Made by a program: the position numbers and the translations under genes. DNA of 64,000 bases from assembly GCF_009707955.1 (NCBI RefSeq), contig NZ_WMDQ01000002.1, positions 372,001 to 436,000 on the forward strand. The letters are read 5' to 3'. Below are positions 9,246 through 18,350 of the stretch, in pieces. The number at the start of each line of letters is the position of its first letter. Position 1 is the first letter of the stretch. The notes under the pieces were generated by a model. The model did no database searches. It was given only the letters and a program-made list of their open reading frames with translations, and was not told the origin of the DNA. This stretch comes from Flavobacterium sp. LC2016-13. Lineage in GTDB: Bacteria > Bacteroidota > Bacteroidia > Flavobacteriales > Flavobacteriaceae.

Positions 9246-10646
9246 ATGGCACAACTTTCTTTTAAAAACAGAATTGCACTAAACTACATTATCACAACAG
9301 GTTTATTGATTTTAGTAGTTTTCTTTGCTATTTATGCCATCGTAAAACTCTCTGTTTACAGTCGCATTGATGAAGACATTAAGGTTGAAGTTCAAAATCA
9401 TTTTAAAGAAATTAAAATTGTAAACGGTGTCGTAATTTTAGTTGATAAAGAAGAGTGGGAAGAACGCGAGCATAATACCGTTACTATAAATCCTGTTTTT
9501 GTTCAGTTTTTAGATACGAATAAAAAAATTATAGAGAAATCACCAAACCTTAAATCAGAAACACTTGTGTTTCATGACAGTGTAGAAAACTTTGAATTGT
9601 TTGATACTAAAATAGGCAGTAATACAATAAGGCAAATTCAGGTTCCGCTTTCTATAAAATCTAAGAAAATAGGCTATTTGATTATCGGAATGTCCTTAAC
9701 CAACTCGCGTTTAGTGCTAAACAATTTGTTTGACATTATGTGTCTTGCTTTTCCTGCGATTTTGGTCTTATTGTTTTTAATAGCACGTTTTTTTGCAGGC
9801 CGAAGCATAAAGCCTATAAATGCTATTACAAATACATCTAAAACAATTACGAAAGACAACTTAAAAACAAGAATTCCGTTGCCAAAAACACGTGACGAAT
9901 TGTACACACTTTCTAAAACGATAAACAATTTATTAAACCGAATTGAAGATGCTATCGAGCGCGAAAAGCAATTTACATCAGATGCATCGCATGAATTAAG
10001 AACGCCGTTAACCGTTATTAAAGGCACACTTGAAGTATTAATTCGCAAGCCTCGTGAAACATGGGAATACGAAGAAAAAATTAATTTTTGTATTGAAGAA
10101 GTCGATCACCTAAATATGCTGGTTGATCAGCTGCTTTTACTGGCTCGTTTTGAAAATCAAAAACAAAATATTGTTCCGGAATCAATTTATTTGAATGCAC
10201 TGATTCTTGATATTTTGACTTTATATTCGGATAAAATAAACAACAAGAAACTTCAGGTAAAATTTGAAGCCAAAGAAGATTTTTACATCCATTCAGATAC
10301 GTATTTGATTCTGACAGTTTTGAGAAATATTATTTCAAATGCCATTAATTATACCAATACAGAAGGAGAAGTATTTATTTCACTTTTAAAAGAAAATAAT
10401 AAAACAATCTGCATAATAAAAGATAACGGAATCGGGATCGATCAGGAAGATTTGGAAACGGTCTTTAATCCTTTTTACAGATCAAGATCATCAGAACATC
10501 CGGAAATTAAAGGAACAGGTTTAGGGCTTTCTATTGTAAAAAGAATTTCAGAATTACTTCATGTTAAATTCAAAATCACCAGTAAAATAGGGGAAGGAAC
10601 CACGGTAATTTTAAGTTTTGATGAAAACCTGAAATCGTTATCGTAA
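9246..10646 (+). CDS. membrane sensor histidine kinase
   Basis: 466 residues: TM1 about 12-33, a periplasmic sensor region of about 125 residues, TM2 about 164-183, HAMP 183-235, HisKA with phospho-acceptor H249 in SDASHELRTPL, and a HATPase domain with N box (NIISNAINYT), DNGIGI and GTGLGLSIVKR. Complete and canonical. Cotranscribed with the response regulator 3 bases upstream. Possible targets include the neighbouring LtaS-type gene, but nothing in the sequence proves it. Confidence 0.96.
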   Translation: MAQLSFKNRIALNYIITTGLLILVVFFAIYAIVKLSVYSRIDEDIKVEVQNHFKEIKIVNGVVILVDKEEWEEREHNTVTINPVFVQFLDTNKKIIEKSPNLKSETLVFHDSVENFELFDTKIGSNTIRQIQVPLSIKSKKIGYLIIGMSLTNSRLVLNNLFDIMCLAFPAILVLLFLIARFFAGRSIKPINAITNTSKTITKDNLKTRIPLPKTRDELYTLSKTINNLLNRIEDAIEREKQFTSDASHELRTPLTVIKGTLEVLIRKPRETWEYEEKINFCIEEVDHLNMLVDQLLLLARFENQKQNIVPESIYLNALILDILTLYSDKINNKKLQVKFEAKEDFYIHSDTYLILTVLRNIISNAINYTNTEGEVFISLLKENNKTICIIKDNGIGIDQEDLETVFNPFYRSRSSEHPEIKGTGLGLSIVKRISELLHVKFKITSKIGEGTTVILSFDENLKSLS

Positions 10647-10719
10647 ATCGAAAGTTTGCATCAAAAAACAGCAACTTTAATTTTTTTAACAATAAACTAT
10701 CGTTAAGTTAAATTAAAAA

Positions 10720-10751
10720 TTGCTTTTTTATGAAATTAACTAGTATATTTG
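10720..10751 (+). promoter_or_regulatory. promoter of the histidine operon
   Basis: TTG at 10720-10722, 21 bases, then TATATTTG at 10744-10751. Transcription would start a few bases downstream, before the leader ORF at 10785. This is the only clear promoter seen ahead of hisG. Confidence 0.7.
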
Positions 10752-10784
10752 CAACCGAATCAAAGAATAAAACAAAAACAAATC

Positions 10785-10844
10785 ATGATTTCAAATCAAT
10801 TACATCATCATCATTTTCATTATTGCTCTCAAGCGATGTGTTAA
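10785..10844 (+). CDS. hisL: his operon leader peptide
   Basis: A 19-codon ORF reads MISNQLHHHHFHYCSQAMC and then TAA. Five of its codons are CAT (His), four in a row and a fifth after one Phe. It lies between the his promoter and an intrinsic terminator that precedes hisG. This is the hallmark of ribosome-mediated transcription attenuation: stalling at His codons when charged tRNA-His is scarce should prevent terminator formation. The ORF is too short for routine gene callers. There is no Shine-Dalgarno, as usual in this phylum. Confidence 0.9.
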   Translation: MISNQLHHHHFHYCSQAMC

Positions 10845-10871
10845 TGGTATGTGTGTAAATCATCATATTTT

Positions 10872-10907
10872 AAAACCCGTTTGAGTACATCAAACGGGTT
10901 TTTTTAT
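10872..10907 (+). terminator. his attenuator terminator
   Basis: Stem AAACCCGTTTGA / TCAAACGGGTTT around a GTACA loop, followed by a T-run. It starts 28 bases after the leader stop codon and ends 44 bases before hisG, so it can act as the attenuator of the operon. The competing antiterminator pairing was not resolved by eye. Confidence 0.9.
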
Positions 10908-10951
10908 ACCTATTTCTTTGTACTCAGACTATAAACCCAAAAAACTAAAAA

Positions 10952-11809
10952 ATGAGTACTTTAAAAATTGCAATTCAAAAATCAGGTCGTTTAAACGAAG
11001 ACAGCATTCAAATTCTAAGAGATTGCGGGATTTCGATCAACAACGGAAACGATCAGTTAAAAGCTGAAGCTTCAAATTTTCCTTTAGAAGTTTTATATTT
11101 AAGAAATTCAGATATTCCACAATATTTAATTGATGGCGTTGTAGATCTTGCCATTGTTGGCGACAATCTTTTGGTAGAAAAAGGAAAACAAATAGAAGTT
11201 GTTCAGAAATTGGGATTCTCAAAATGCAAAGTTTCTGTAGCCGTTCCTAAAACTTTCGAATACAATTCTATTCAGGATTTAGCCGGTTTACGAATTGCCA
11301 CTTCTTACCCAAACACGGTTAACGAATATTTTGATTCATTTGGATTAAAAGTTGACATTCACCAAATTTCAGGTTCTGTAGAAATCGCACCAAATATTGG
11401 CCTTGCCGACGCTATTGTAGATATTGTTTCAAGCGGAAGCACTTTATTCAAAAATAATTTAAGAGAAGTTGAAGTGATCTTAAAAAGTGAAGCAGTTTTA
11501 GCCGTTTCACCAAAAGTTTCACCGGAAATTCAAAAACACATTGACACTTTAAAATTCAGAATTCAAGCCGTTTTAAGAGCAAGAAATTCAAAATATATCT
11601 TAATGAATGTGCCAAACGATAAAATTGATACAATTGGCAAAATTCTACCTGTTTTAAGAAGTTTAACCGTTTTGCCATTAGCAGAACCGGGTTGGAGCAG
11701 CGTACACTCTGTAATTGATAAAGATACATTTTGGGATGTAATAGATCAGCTAAAAGAAGCCGGAGCCGAAGGAATTTTAGTTTGCCCAATTGAAAAAATG
11801 GTTCTTTAG
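10952..11809 (+). CDS. hisG: ATP phosphoribosyltransferase, long form
   Basis: 285 residues. Catalyses the first step of histidine synthesis, ATP plus PRPP to phosphoribosyl-ATP. The N-terminal two-lobed catalytic region (starting LKIAIQKSGRL) includes the PRPP-binding segment with GLADAIVDIVSSGSTL. The C-terminal ACT-like regulatory domain (about 215-285, ending EGILVCPIEKM) marks the long HisG form, which needs no HisZ and is feedback-inhibited by histidine. First gene of the operon after the attenuator; the next gene starts 196 bases later across a repeat-filled spacer. Confidence 0.97.
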   Translation: MSTLKIAIQKSGRLNEDSIQILRDCGISINNGNDQLKAEASNFPLEVLYLRNSDIPQYLIDGVVDLAIVGDNLLVEKGKQIEVVQKLGFSKCKVSVAVPKTFEYNSIQDLAGLRIATSYPNTVNEYFDSFGLKVDIHQISGSVEIAPNIGLADAIVDIVSSGSTLFKNNLREVEVILKSEAVLAVSPKVSPEIQKHIDTLKFRIQAVLRARNSKYILMNVPNDKIDTIGKILPVLRSLTVLPLAEPGWSSVHSVIDKDTFWDVIDQLKEAGAEGILVCPIEKMVL

Positions 11810-12005
11810 AGCTTTGCTCGCTTTAGGCAATAGGCTTTAAGCTATAGGCTTTTGAAAAGCATATTGCAAATCGCCTGCTTTAAGCCAAAAAAAAACACAA
11901 AGTTAATAAAGCTTACAGCCTAAAGCCTATAGCTTAAAGCATTAAAAAACACACAAGATAATAAAGCTTATAGCCTAGAGCTTAAAGCCTAAAGCATAAA
12001 AAAAA
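11810..12005. repeat. hisG-hisD spacer of repeated words
   Basis: 196 bases built from variants of GCTTTAAGC / TATAGGCTTT and their complements, for example GGCTTTAAGCTATAGGC early and AAAGCCTATAGCTTAAAGC later. The halves can fold into a long imperfect hairpin. No ORF and no promoter consensus. The repeat unit is not the same as in the other his spacers. Confidence 0.75.
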
Positions 12006-13289
12006 ATGAATAAAATAGACAATCCAAAACCAGAAATCTGGTCAGAAATATTAAAACGACCAACCAAAACTATTGATGATATCGAAGTTACGGTAAAAGA
12101 AATTTTTAAAGAAATTCAGAAAAAAGGAGATGAAGCCGTTGCAAAATATACTTCAATCTTCGACGGAATTACTTTAGAAAATTATGAAGTTACTCCGGCA
12201 GAAATCCAGGAAGCAATTGTATTGATTTCTGATGAATTAAAAGAAGCGATTCAGTTAGCAAAATCAAATATTTATAAATTTCATACGGCTCAAAAAACTG
12301 AAAGAATTTCAGTTGAAACGATTGAAGGCGTAAATTGTTGGCAGGAAAAAAGACCAATTCAAAAAATTGGATTGTACATTCCGGGCGGAACCGCACCTTT
12401 ATTTTCAACCGTTTTAATGTTGGCTGTTCCTGCTGAAATTGCAGGTTCTAAAGAAATTGTTTTGTGTTCGCCTCCGGATAAAACAGGAAAAATAAACCCT
12501 GCAATTTTGTACGCAGCAAATTTATGCGGTGTAACCAAAATATTAAAAGTAGGGGGAATTCAGGCCATTGCGGGAATGACATTTGGAACAAAATCAATTC
12601 CGAAAGTGTATAAAATTTTTGGGCCCGGAAACCAATTTGTAACGGTTGCAAAACAATTGGCAACGCAATTTGGAGTTGCAATCGATATGCCGGCCGGACC
12701 TTCAGAATTGCTGGTTGTGGCAGATGACACGGCCGTTCCTGCATTTGTAGCATCAGATTTGTTGTCGCAGGCAGAACACGGAACAGATAGTCAGGTAATT
12801 TTAGTTTCGACTTCAAGAAAATTAATTGATGCTGTAGAAAAAGAAATTCAAACTCAAATAGAAGAACTTCCAAGAAAAGAAATAGCAAAAAAAGCAATCG
12901 AAAATTCGAAATTAATTTATGTAGAAAATGATCAGATTGCTTTAGATTTAATCAACGAATACGGACCGGAACACTTTATAATTTGTTCAGAATTTGATGA
13001 TTTCTATTGCAATGGAGTCGTAAATGCAGGTTCTGTTTTTATCGGGAATTACACGCCGGAAAGTGCCGGAGATTATGCTTCTGGAACAAATCATACGTTA
13101 CCTACAAACGGATACGCTAAGAATTACAGCGGTGTAAATCTGGATAGTTTTATGAAATCGATGACGTTTCAGAAAATATCTGAAAAAGGAATTCAGAATA
13201 TCGGAAAAGCAATTGAAATCATGGCTGAAGCTGAAGGTTTACAAGCCCATAAAAATGCAGTTACTTTGAGATTGAAGAGTTTAGAGTAA
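12006..13289 (+). CDS. hisD: histidinol dehydrogenase
   Basis: 427 residues, full length. Oxidises L-histidinol to L-histidine in two NAD-dependent steps (final reaction of the pathway). Family hallmarks: YIPGGTAPLFSTVLM, FGPGNQFVTVAKQ, DMPAGPSELLV, the zinc-site segment SQAEHGTDSQ, and the catalytic GPEH context near residues 318-322. Second gene of the operon. The stop codon is followed by a purine-rich spacer before hisC. Confidence 0.97.
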   Translation: MNKIDNPKPEIWSEILKRPTKTIDDIEVTVKEIFKEIQKKGDEAVAKYTSIFDGITLENYEVTPAEIQEAIVLISDELKEAIQLAKSNIYKFHTAQKTERISVETIEGVNCWQEKRPIQKIGLYIPGGTAPLFSTVLMLAVPAEIAGSKEIVLCSPPDKTGKINPAILYAANLCGVTKILKVGGIQAIAGMTFGTKSIPKVYKIFGPGNQFVTVAKQLATQFGVAIDMPAGPSELLVVADDTAVPAFVASDLLSQAEHGTDSQVILVSTSRKLIDAVEKEIQTQIEELPRKEIAKKAIENSKLIYVENDQIALDLINEYGPEHFIICSEFDDFYCNGVVNAGSVFIGNYTPESAGDYASGTNHTLPTNGYAKNYSGVNLDSFMKSMTFQKISEKGIQNIGKAIEIMAEAEGLQAHKNAVTLRLKSLE

Positions 13290-13429
13290 AGAGAATAGAA
13301 GCAAGAGAATAGAATAAAGAGAATAGAGGCAAGAGAATAGAAGCAAGAAGCAAGAGAAAAGAGTGTAACGTAAAATGAGAAGTCTTTTTTCTTTCATCTT
13401 GATTCTTTCTTCTTAAAAAAAGAAAAGAA
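13290..13429. repeat. hisD-hisC spacer of AAGAGAATAG-type repeats
   Basis: Irregular direct repeats of the words GAGAATAGA and AGCAAGA fill the first half; the second half is pyrimidine-rich (TCTTTTTTCTTTC and TTCTTTCTTCTT) and can pair with the first. No gene seen. Confidence 0.65.
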
Positions 13430-14476
13430 ATGGAATTCGATATAAATACAATAACACGTGAAAACGTAAAAACATTAAAACCGTATTCGTCTGCGCGCGA
13501 TGAATTTGAGGATTTTGATACAGCCGAAATGATTTTTTTGGATGCCAATGAAAATCCCTTTCAGAATGGTGTAAACCGTTATCCGGATCCGCAGCAGAAT
13601 TCGGTTAAAGCGATTTTAGGTAAAAATAATAATGTAAAATCAAGCCAGATTTTATTAGGAAACGGAAGCGATGAAGTACTTGATTTACTTTTCAGAGCTT
13701 TTTGTGAGCCAAAGATTGACAATATTATTTCGTTACCGCCAACGTACGGAATGTACAGTGTTTTGGCAAATATCAATGCTGTAGAAAACAGAGAAGTTTT
13801 ACTTTCTACTGATTTTCAGCCGCAAGTAGATAAAATTTTAGATGCTGTTGATGCGAATACAAAAATCATTTTTTTATGCTCGCCAAATAATCCAACTGGA
13901 AATTCTTTCTCTGATGAAAGTGTTGTAACCTTACTTCAAAATTTTAAAGGTTTGGTTGTAATTGATGAAGCTTATATTGATTTTTCTGCTAAAGAAAGCT
14001 GGTTGACAGAAATCGATGAATATCCGAATTTAGTAATTACCCAAACACTTTCTAAAGCTTATGGTTTGGCCGGAATTCGTTTAGGAATTTGTTATGCATC
14101 AGAGGCTGTAATTTCGGTTTTAAATAAAATAAAACCGCCTTATAATGTTAATGAATTAACACAGCAAAGAGCGATTGAACGTTTGAAGGATTCAGATAAA
14201 ATAAAACAAGAAATAGCTTCGATTATTGAACAAAGAGAAGAATTGCTTAAAGTTTTGCTTGATATTAGTTTTGTAGAAAAAGTATATCCAACAGAAGCTA
14301 ATTTTGTTTTAGTAAAAGTAGATGATGCCAATAAAAGATATGATGAATTAATTGCAAAAGGAATTGTAATTCGTAACAGAACAACTCAGCCTTTATGCGA
14401 AAATTGCCTGCGTTTTACAATTGGAATTCCGGAAGAAAATGCAGTTTTGATTAAAGAACTGAAGTTGTTGAAGTAA
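13430..14476 (+). CDS. hisC: histidinol-phosphate aminotransferase
   Basis: 348 residues, fold-type I PLP enzyme that transfers the amino group from glutamate to imidazole acetol phosphate. The motifs are in order: DANENPF near 38, YPDPQQ, LGNGSDEVLD, CSPNNPTGN, VVIDEAYIDF, then PLP-lysine K209 in TQTLSKAYGLAGIRLG, and the C-terminal FTIG segment. Third gene of the his operon; the 241-base spacer after it holds two palindromic elements. Confidence 0.96.
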   Translation: MEFDINTITRENVKTLKPYSSARDEFEDFDTAEMIFLDANENPFQNGVNRYPDPQQNSVKAILGKNNNVKSSQILLGNGSDEVLDLLFRAFCEPKIDNIISLPPTYGMYSVLANINAVENREVLLSTDFQPQVDKILDAVDANTKIIFLCSPNNPTGNSFSDESVVTLLQNFKGLVVIDEAYIDFSAKESWLTEIDEYPNLVITQTLSKAYGLAGIRLGICYASEAVISVLNKIKPPYNVNELTQQRAIERLKDSDKIKQEIASIIEQREELLKVLLDISFVEKVYPTEANFVLVKVDDANKRYDELIAKGIVIRNRTTQPLCENCLRFTIGIPEENAVLIKELKLLK

Positions 14477-14523
14477 AAGTTTAATCGCAAAGTTCGCTAA
14501 GAATTACGCTAAGTAACAAAGTT

Positions 14524-14590
14524 TTTTGCCACGAATTTCACGAATTAACACGAATTAAATTAGCGAAAATTTGTGAAATTCGTGGCAAAA
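14524..14590. repeat. palindromic element GCCACGAATTTCAC, copy 1
   Basis: Arms of 18 nt, TTTTGCCACGAATTTCAC (14524-14541) and its exact complement (14573-14590), with a loop containing the tandem words CACGAATTAA. Related but decayed copies lie at about 32491-32568 and 21355-21413. Non-coding. Confidence 0.75.
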
Positions 14591-14616
14591 CAAAAAAGAT
14601 CTCGAAAACCGTTTTT

Positions 14617-14700
14617 GCGTGAGGGATAGAGGCGGTATCCTTTTATGAAGTGAAACGGAATAAAAGATATAGCCGAAAGCCCGACCCGGAGGGACACGCC
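14617..14700. repeat. structured hairpin element GATAGAGGCGGTATCC, copy A
   Basis: Outer GCGTG (14617-14621) pairs with CACGC (14695-14699). Inside are GATAGAGGCGGTATCC, a CTTTTAT/ATAAAAG stem and GATATAGCCGAAAGC. The same three conserved blocks recur at 39069-39122, so this is a dispersed element rather than an accident of hisC-hisB. It sits 18 bases before hisB and could be cotranscribed. Confidence 0.75.
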
Positions 14701-14717
14701 CAAAATATAAATAAATT

Positions 14718-15854
14718 ATGAAAAAAGTACTTTTTATCGATCGTGACGGAACGATTGTTTTAGAACCGGAGAATTATCAGTTAGATGCTTTGGAGAAAAT
14801 AGAATTTTATCCAAAAGCCTTTCAATATTTGGCTAAAATTGCCAACGAATTAGATTACGAATTGGCAATGGTAACCAATCAGGACGGATTAGGAACGGAT
14901 AGTTTTCCGGAGGATACGTTTTGGCCAACACAGAATTTTATTTTAAGGGCTTTTGAAAATGAAGGCGTTTTGTTTGATGAAATTTTTGTTGACAGATCGT
15001 TTCCGGAAGATAATGCGCCAACACGCAAGCCAAGAACAGGAATGTTGACGAAATATATTGATAATCCGGAATATGATTTGGCAAATTCTTTTGTTTTGGG
15101 AGATCGTTTGACGGATGTCGAATTGGCAAAAAACCTTGGTGCAAAAGCCATTTTCATGAATATGACGGACGGAATTGGAAGCAATGAAATTTCGTCGAAA
15201 CGTGAAGAATTAAACGATACCATTATTCTGCAAACAACAGACTGGAAAACAATTTATGAGTTTTTAAAATTAGAAGCGCGTTCGGCTTCGATTACTCGTA
15301 AAACCAATGAAACCGATATTTTTATCGATTTGAATCTTGACGGAACCGGGAAAAGTAAAATCGAAACCGGAATTGCTTTTTTCGATCACATGTTAGATCA
15401 AATTTCGCGTCACGGTCAAATGGATTTGGAAATTTTGGTAAAAGGTGATCTTGAAGTCGATGAACATCATACAATTGAAGATACTGCAATTGCGCTTGGC
15501 GAAGTTTTCGCAAAAGCATTAGGAAATAAATTAGGGATCGAACGTTACGGATTTTGCTTGCCAATGGACGATTGTTTAGCGCAAGTAGCAATTGATTTTG
15601 GCGGAAGAAACTGGCTGGTTTGGGAAACCGAATTTAAACGCGAAATGGTGGGTAAAATGCCAACAGAAATGTTCTATCATTTCTTTAAATCATTCTCTGA
15701 CGGAGCCAAAGCTAACATCAACATAAAAGCGGAAGGAACGAATGAACACCACAAAATTGAAGCAATTTTTAAAGCTTTTGCAAAAGCAATAAAAGTAGCC
15801 GTAAAAAGAGATACAGAAAAAATGATTTTGCCTTCGACGAAAGGAATGCTTTAA
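14718..15854 (+). CDS. hisB: bifunctional histidinol-phosphatase / imidazoleglycerol-phosphate dehydratase
   Basis: 378 residues. The N-terminal HAD-type phosphatase (about 1-165) has the DxD motif in FIDRDGT (D8, D10) and [14 protein letters not shown]. The C-terminal dehydratase (about 187-378) has the HHTIED and NEHHKIE metal-binding repeats and FFDHMLDQ. The fusion performs two non-consecutive steps of the pathway, as in E. coli HisB. Intact and in frame throughout, with no split between the domains. Confidence 0.97.
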   Translation: MKKVLFIDRDGTIVLEPENYQLDALEKIEFYPKAFQYLAKIANELDYELAMVTNQDGLGTDSFPEDTFWPTQNFILRAFENEGVLFDEIFVDRSFPEDNAPTRKPRTGMLTKYIDNPEYDLANSFVLGDRLTDVELAKNLGAKAIFMNMTDGIGSNEISSKREELNDTIILQTTDWKTIYEFLKLEARSASITRKTNETDIFIDLNLDGTGKSKIETGIAFFDHMLDQISRHGQMDLEILVKGDLEVDEHHTIEDTAIALGEVFAKALGNKLGIERYGFCLPMDDCLAQVAIDFGGRNWLVWETEFKREMVGKMPTEMFYHFFKSFSDGAKANINIKAEGTNEHHKIEAIFKAFAKAIKVAVKRDTEKMILPSTKGML

Positions 15855-15956
15855 TTGAGTCAAAAGTTGAAAGTCATAAAGTCAAAAGATTTCTATATTC
15901 CAGATATCAAGAAGCGACTTTAAGACTTTGGACTTTGGACTTTAAGACTAAACAAA

Positions 15957-16538
15957 ATGAAAATAGTAATTATAAATTACGGAGCAGGAAATATTCAGAG
16001 CATTATGTTTGCTATTGAAAGGTTGGGTTTTAAGGCTGTTTTGAGCAATAATCCCGAAGAAATTCTGGCGGCAGATAAAGTGATTTTTCCTGGTGTGGGC
16101 GAAGCGAGTTCGGCAATGAAAAAACTGAAAGAAAGCGGTTTGGATAATTTGATTCCGAACTTGAAACAACCGGTTTTGGGTATTTGTCTGGGAATGCAGT
16201 TAATGTGTAAATCATCTGAAGAAGGAAATACTAAAGGTTTAGGTATTTTTGATGTTGATGTGGTTAAATTCACTCCAAAAGTAAAAGTACCACAAATGGG
16301 ATGGAATCAGATTTATGATTTGAAATCGGATTTATTTAAAGGAATTCAAGAGAATGAATTTATGTATCTCGTGCATAGTTTTTACGCTCCAAATTGTGTT
16401 GAAGCCATTGCTACAACCAATTATGAATTAGAATACGCATCGGCTTTGCAAAAGGATAATTTTTACGGAACTCAGTTTCACCCGGAGAAAAGTGGAGCGG
16501 TTGGAGAGAAAATATTAGAGAATTTTTTAAAAATATAA
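15957..16538 (+). CDS. hisH: imidazole glycerol phosphate synthase, glutaminase subunit
   Basis: 193 residues, class I glutamine amidotransferase. Catalytic triad: C77 in LGICLGMQ, H175 and E177 in QFHPEKSG. It supplies ammonia to HisF in the IGP synthase heterodimer. The spacers before and after it contain GACTTTAAGAC-type words. ATG at 15957 gives the standard IINYGAGN N-terminus. Confidence 0.97.
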   Translation: MKIVIINYGAGNIQSIMFAIERLGFKAVLSNNPEEILAADKVIFPGVGEASSAMKKLKESGLDNLIPNLKQPVLGICLGMQLMCKSSEEGNTKGLGIFDVDVVKFTPKVKVPQMGWNQIYDLKSDLFKGIQENEFMYLVHSFYAPNCVEAIATTNYELEYASALQKDNFYGTQFHPEKSGAVGEKILENFLKI

Positions 16539-16593
16539 AGAGAGATTTAAAGACTTTACGACTTTAGACTTTCAAACTTTAAGACTTAAATAA

Positions 16594-17319
16594 ATGAGAA
16601 TAATACCAGCCATAGATATCATTGACGGAAAATGTGTTCGTTTATCAAAAGGTGATTATGATACCAAAATAATTTACAACGAAAATCCGCTTGAAGTAGC
16701 GAAATCATTTGAAGCGCACGGAATCGAATATTTGCATTTAGTCGATTTAGACGGTGCAAAATCGAGTAAAATTGTGAATTATAAAATACTGGAACAAATT
16801 GCAAATCAAACCAGTTTAAAAATTGATTTTGGCGGCGGTTTAAAATCTGATGATGATTTGAGAATTGCTTTTGAAAGCGGTGCAAATCAAATAACGGGCG
16901 GAAGTATTGCGGTTAAAAACAGAGCGATTTTCGAAAAATGGATTTCAGAATATGGTTCAGATAAAATCATTTTGGGCGCTGATGCAAAAGATGAAAAAAT
17001 TGCCGTTTCTGGTTGGTTAGAAGATTCTGATGAAAAATTAATTCCGTTTATTCAGGATTATCAAAACAAAGGAATTCAGTATGTTATATGTACAGATATT
17101 GCAAAAGACGGAATGTTAGAAGGCCCAAGTTTTGATTTATATGAGAAAATATTAAACGAAGCCAAAGGTGTAAAACTAATTGCTTCCGGCGGAATTTCAA
17201 CTTTTGATGAATTACCAAAATTAGCTGAATTGGGTTGTGAAGGAACGATAATCGGAAAAGCGATTTACGAAGGAAGAATTACTTTAAAACAGTTAGAAAA
17301 CTATATTTTAAATAAATAG
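16594..17319 (+). CDS. hisA: ProFAR isomerase
   Basis: 241 residues, (beta/alpha)8 barrel. Catalytic acid/base candidates are D8 ([14 protein letters not shown]) and D130/D168 ([16 protein letters not shown]). Phosphate-binding loops are GGGLKS near 80 and ASGGIS in the C-terminal half. It isomerises ProFAR to PRFAR, the substrate of HisFH. Complete. Confidence 0.97.
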   Translation: MRIIPAIDIIDGKCVRLSKGDYDTKIIYNENPLEVAKSFEAHGIEYLHLVDLDGAKSSKIVNYKILEQIANQTSLKIDFGGGLKSDDDLRIAFESGANQITGGSIAVKNRAIFEKWISEYGSDKIILGADAKDEKIAVSGWLEDSDEKLIPFIQDYQNKGIQYVICTDIAKDGMLEGPSFDLYEKILNEAKGVKLIASGGISTFDELPKLAELGCEGTIIGKAIYEGRITLKQLENYILNK

Positions 17320-17414
17320 ATATTTCGCAAAGACACTCTAAGAAGCGCAAAGATTCACAAATTTTCGCGTATCTCTGTGAGACTTAGTGAATCTCTGTGA
17401 AACAAATAAAAAAA
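17320..17414. repeat. hisA-hisF spacer with CGCAAAGA words
   Basis: Contains repeated words such as CGCAAAGA and the pair AGATTCACAAATTTTCGCG / TGTGAGACTTAGTGAATCTCTGTGA that can fold on itself. It resembles low-complexity spacers elsewhere in the operon. No promoter consensus. Confidence 0.5.
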
Positions 17415-18170
17415 ATGTTAGCAAAAAGAATCATTCCTTGTTTGGATATAAAAAACGGAAGAACCGTAAAAGGCGTTAATTTTGTTGACTTGCGCGATGC
17501 GGGCGATCCGGTTGAACTGGCAGAAATTTATTCTGCTGAAGGTGCTGATGAATTGGTTTTTCTGGATATTTCAGCAACCGAAGAACGACGTAAAACGTTG
17601 GTTAATATGGTACGAAGCGTTGCGGGAAAAATCAATATTCCGTTTACCGTTGGCGGTGGAATTTCATCTGTCGAAGATGTTGAAATTCTGTTGAATAATG
17701 GAGCTGATAAAGTATCTATTAATTCATCGGCAGTAAAAAATCCGCAATTGATCAATGATTTAGCTCAGAAATTTGGAAGTCAATGCGTTGTGGTTGCTAT
17801 CGATGCCAAACAAATTGACGGACAATGGATTGTGCATTTGGTTGGCGGAAAAGTACCAACAGAACTCAATTTATTCGATTGGGCTGTTGAAGTTGCAGAA
17901 CGCGGCGCCGGCGAAATTTTATTCACATCAATGGATAATGACGGAACTAAAAATGGTTTTGCGAACGAAGCTTTAGCTAAATTGTCTGAATTAATCAATA
18001 TTCCGATAATCGCTTCTGGCGGCGCAGGAAATATACAGCATTTTGTAGATTCATTCAAAGTCGGAAAAGCTGATGCAGCTTTGGCCGCAAGCGTTTTTCA
18101 CTTTAAAGAAATAGAAATCAAAACTTTGAAGGAAGAACTTAGGGATAATGGTATTGAAGTTAGAATCTAG
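17415..18170 (+). CDS. hisF: imidazole glycerol phosphate synthase, cyclase subunit
   Basis: 251 residues when started at the ATG at 17415, giving [16 protein letters not shown], the usual family N-terminus. An in-frame GTG at 17397 would add six atypical residues within the spacer repeat and was not chosen. The catalytic aspartates fall at D11 and D130, the same numbering as well-studied HisF enzymes. Phosphate loops are GGGIS and ASGGAG. It partners HisH. Confidence 0.97.
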   Translation: MLAKRIIPCLDIKNGRTVKGVNFVDLRDAGDPVELAEIYSAEGADELVFLDISATEERRKTLVNMVRSVAGKINIPFTVGGGISSVEDVEILLNNGADKVSINSSAVKNPQLINDLAQKFGSQCVVVAIDAKQIDGQWIVHLVGGKVPTELNLFDWAVEVAERGAGEILFTSMDNDGTKNGFANEALAKLSELINIPIIASGGAGNIQHFVDSFKVGKADAALAASVFHFKEIEIKTLKEELRDNGIEVRI

Positions 18171-18350
18171 AAAATAGAACAAAGAAGAAAGACAAAAGAG
18201 TTAATCTAAAATAACAAGACTTTAGAAATAGAGGCAAGAAGCAAGATATAAGACAATAGATTAAAATCTAAACAATAAAATAATAATAGAAGTTCGAATT
18301 TAGTTTTAACTTTAAGACTTTCGGCTTTACAACTTTAGATTAAAAGAAAT
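18171..18350. repeat. hisF-hisIE spacer of low-complexity words
   Basis: Purine-rich words (AGAAGCAAGA, AAGACAATAGA) followed by pyrimidine-rich TTAAGACTTTCGGC-type words close to the hisIE start. No ORF or promoter consensus. Confidence 0.55.

Noticed and set aside
11810..12005. Possible CRISPR or transposon remnant between hisG and hisD
   Set aside because: Repeat words are irregular and self-complementary, spacers are absent and there is no transposase remnant.
12448..12897. 149-codon frame antisense to hisD, and similar long antisense frames within other his genes
   Set aside because: Shadow frames of AT-rich coding DNA; Leu/Phe-rich, no start context, and the sense frames are unambiguous enzymes.
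17397..17414. GTG start for hisF giving six extra residues
   Set aside because: The extension lies in a spacer repeat; the ATG at 17415 gives the family N-terminus and the expected D11/D130 numbering.
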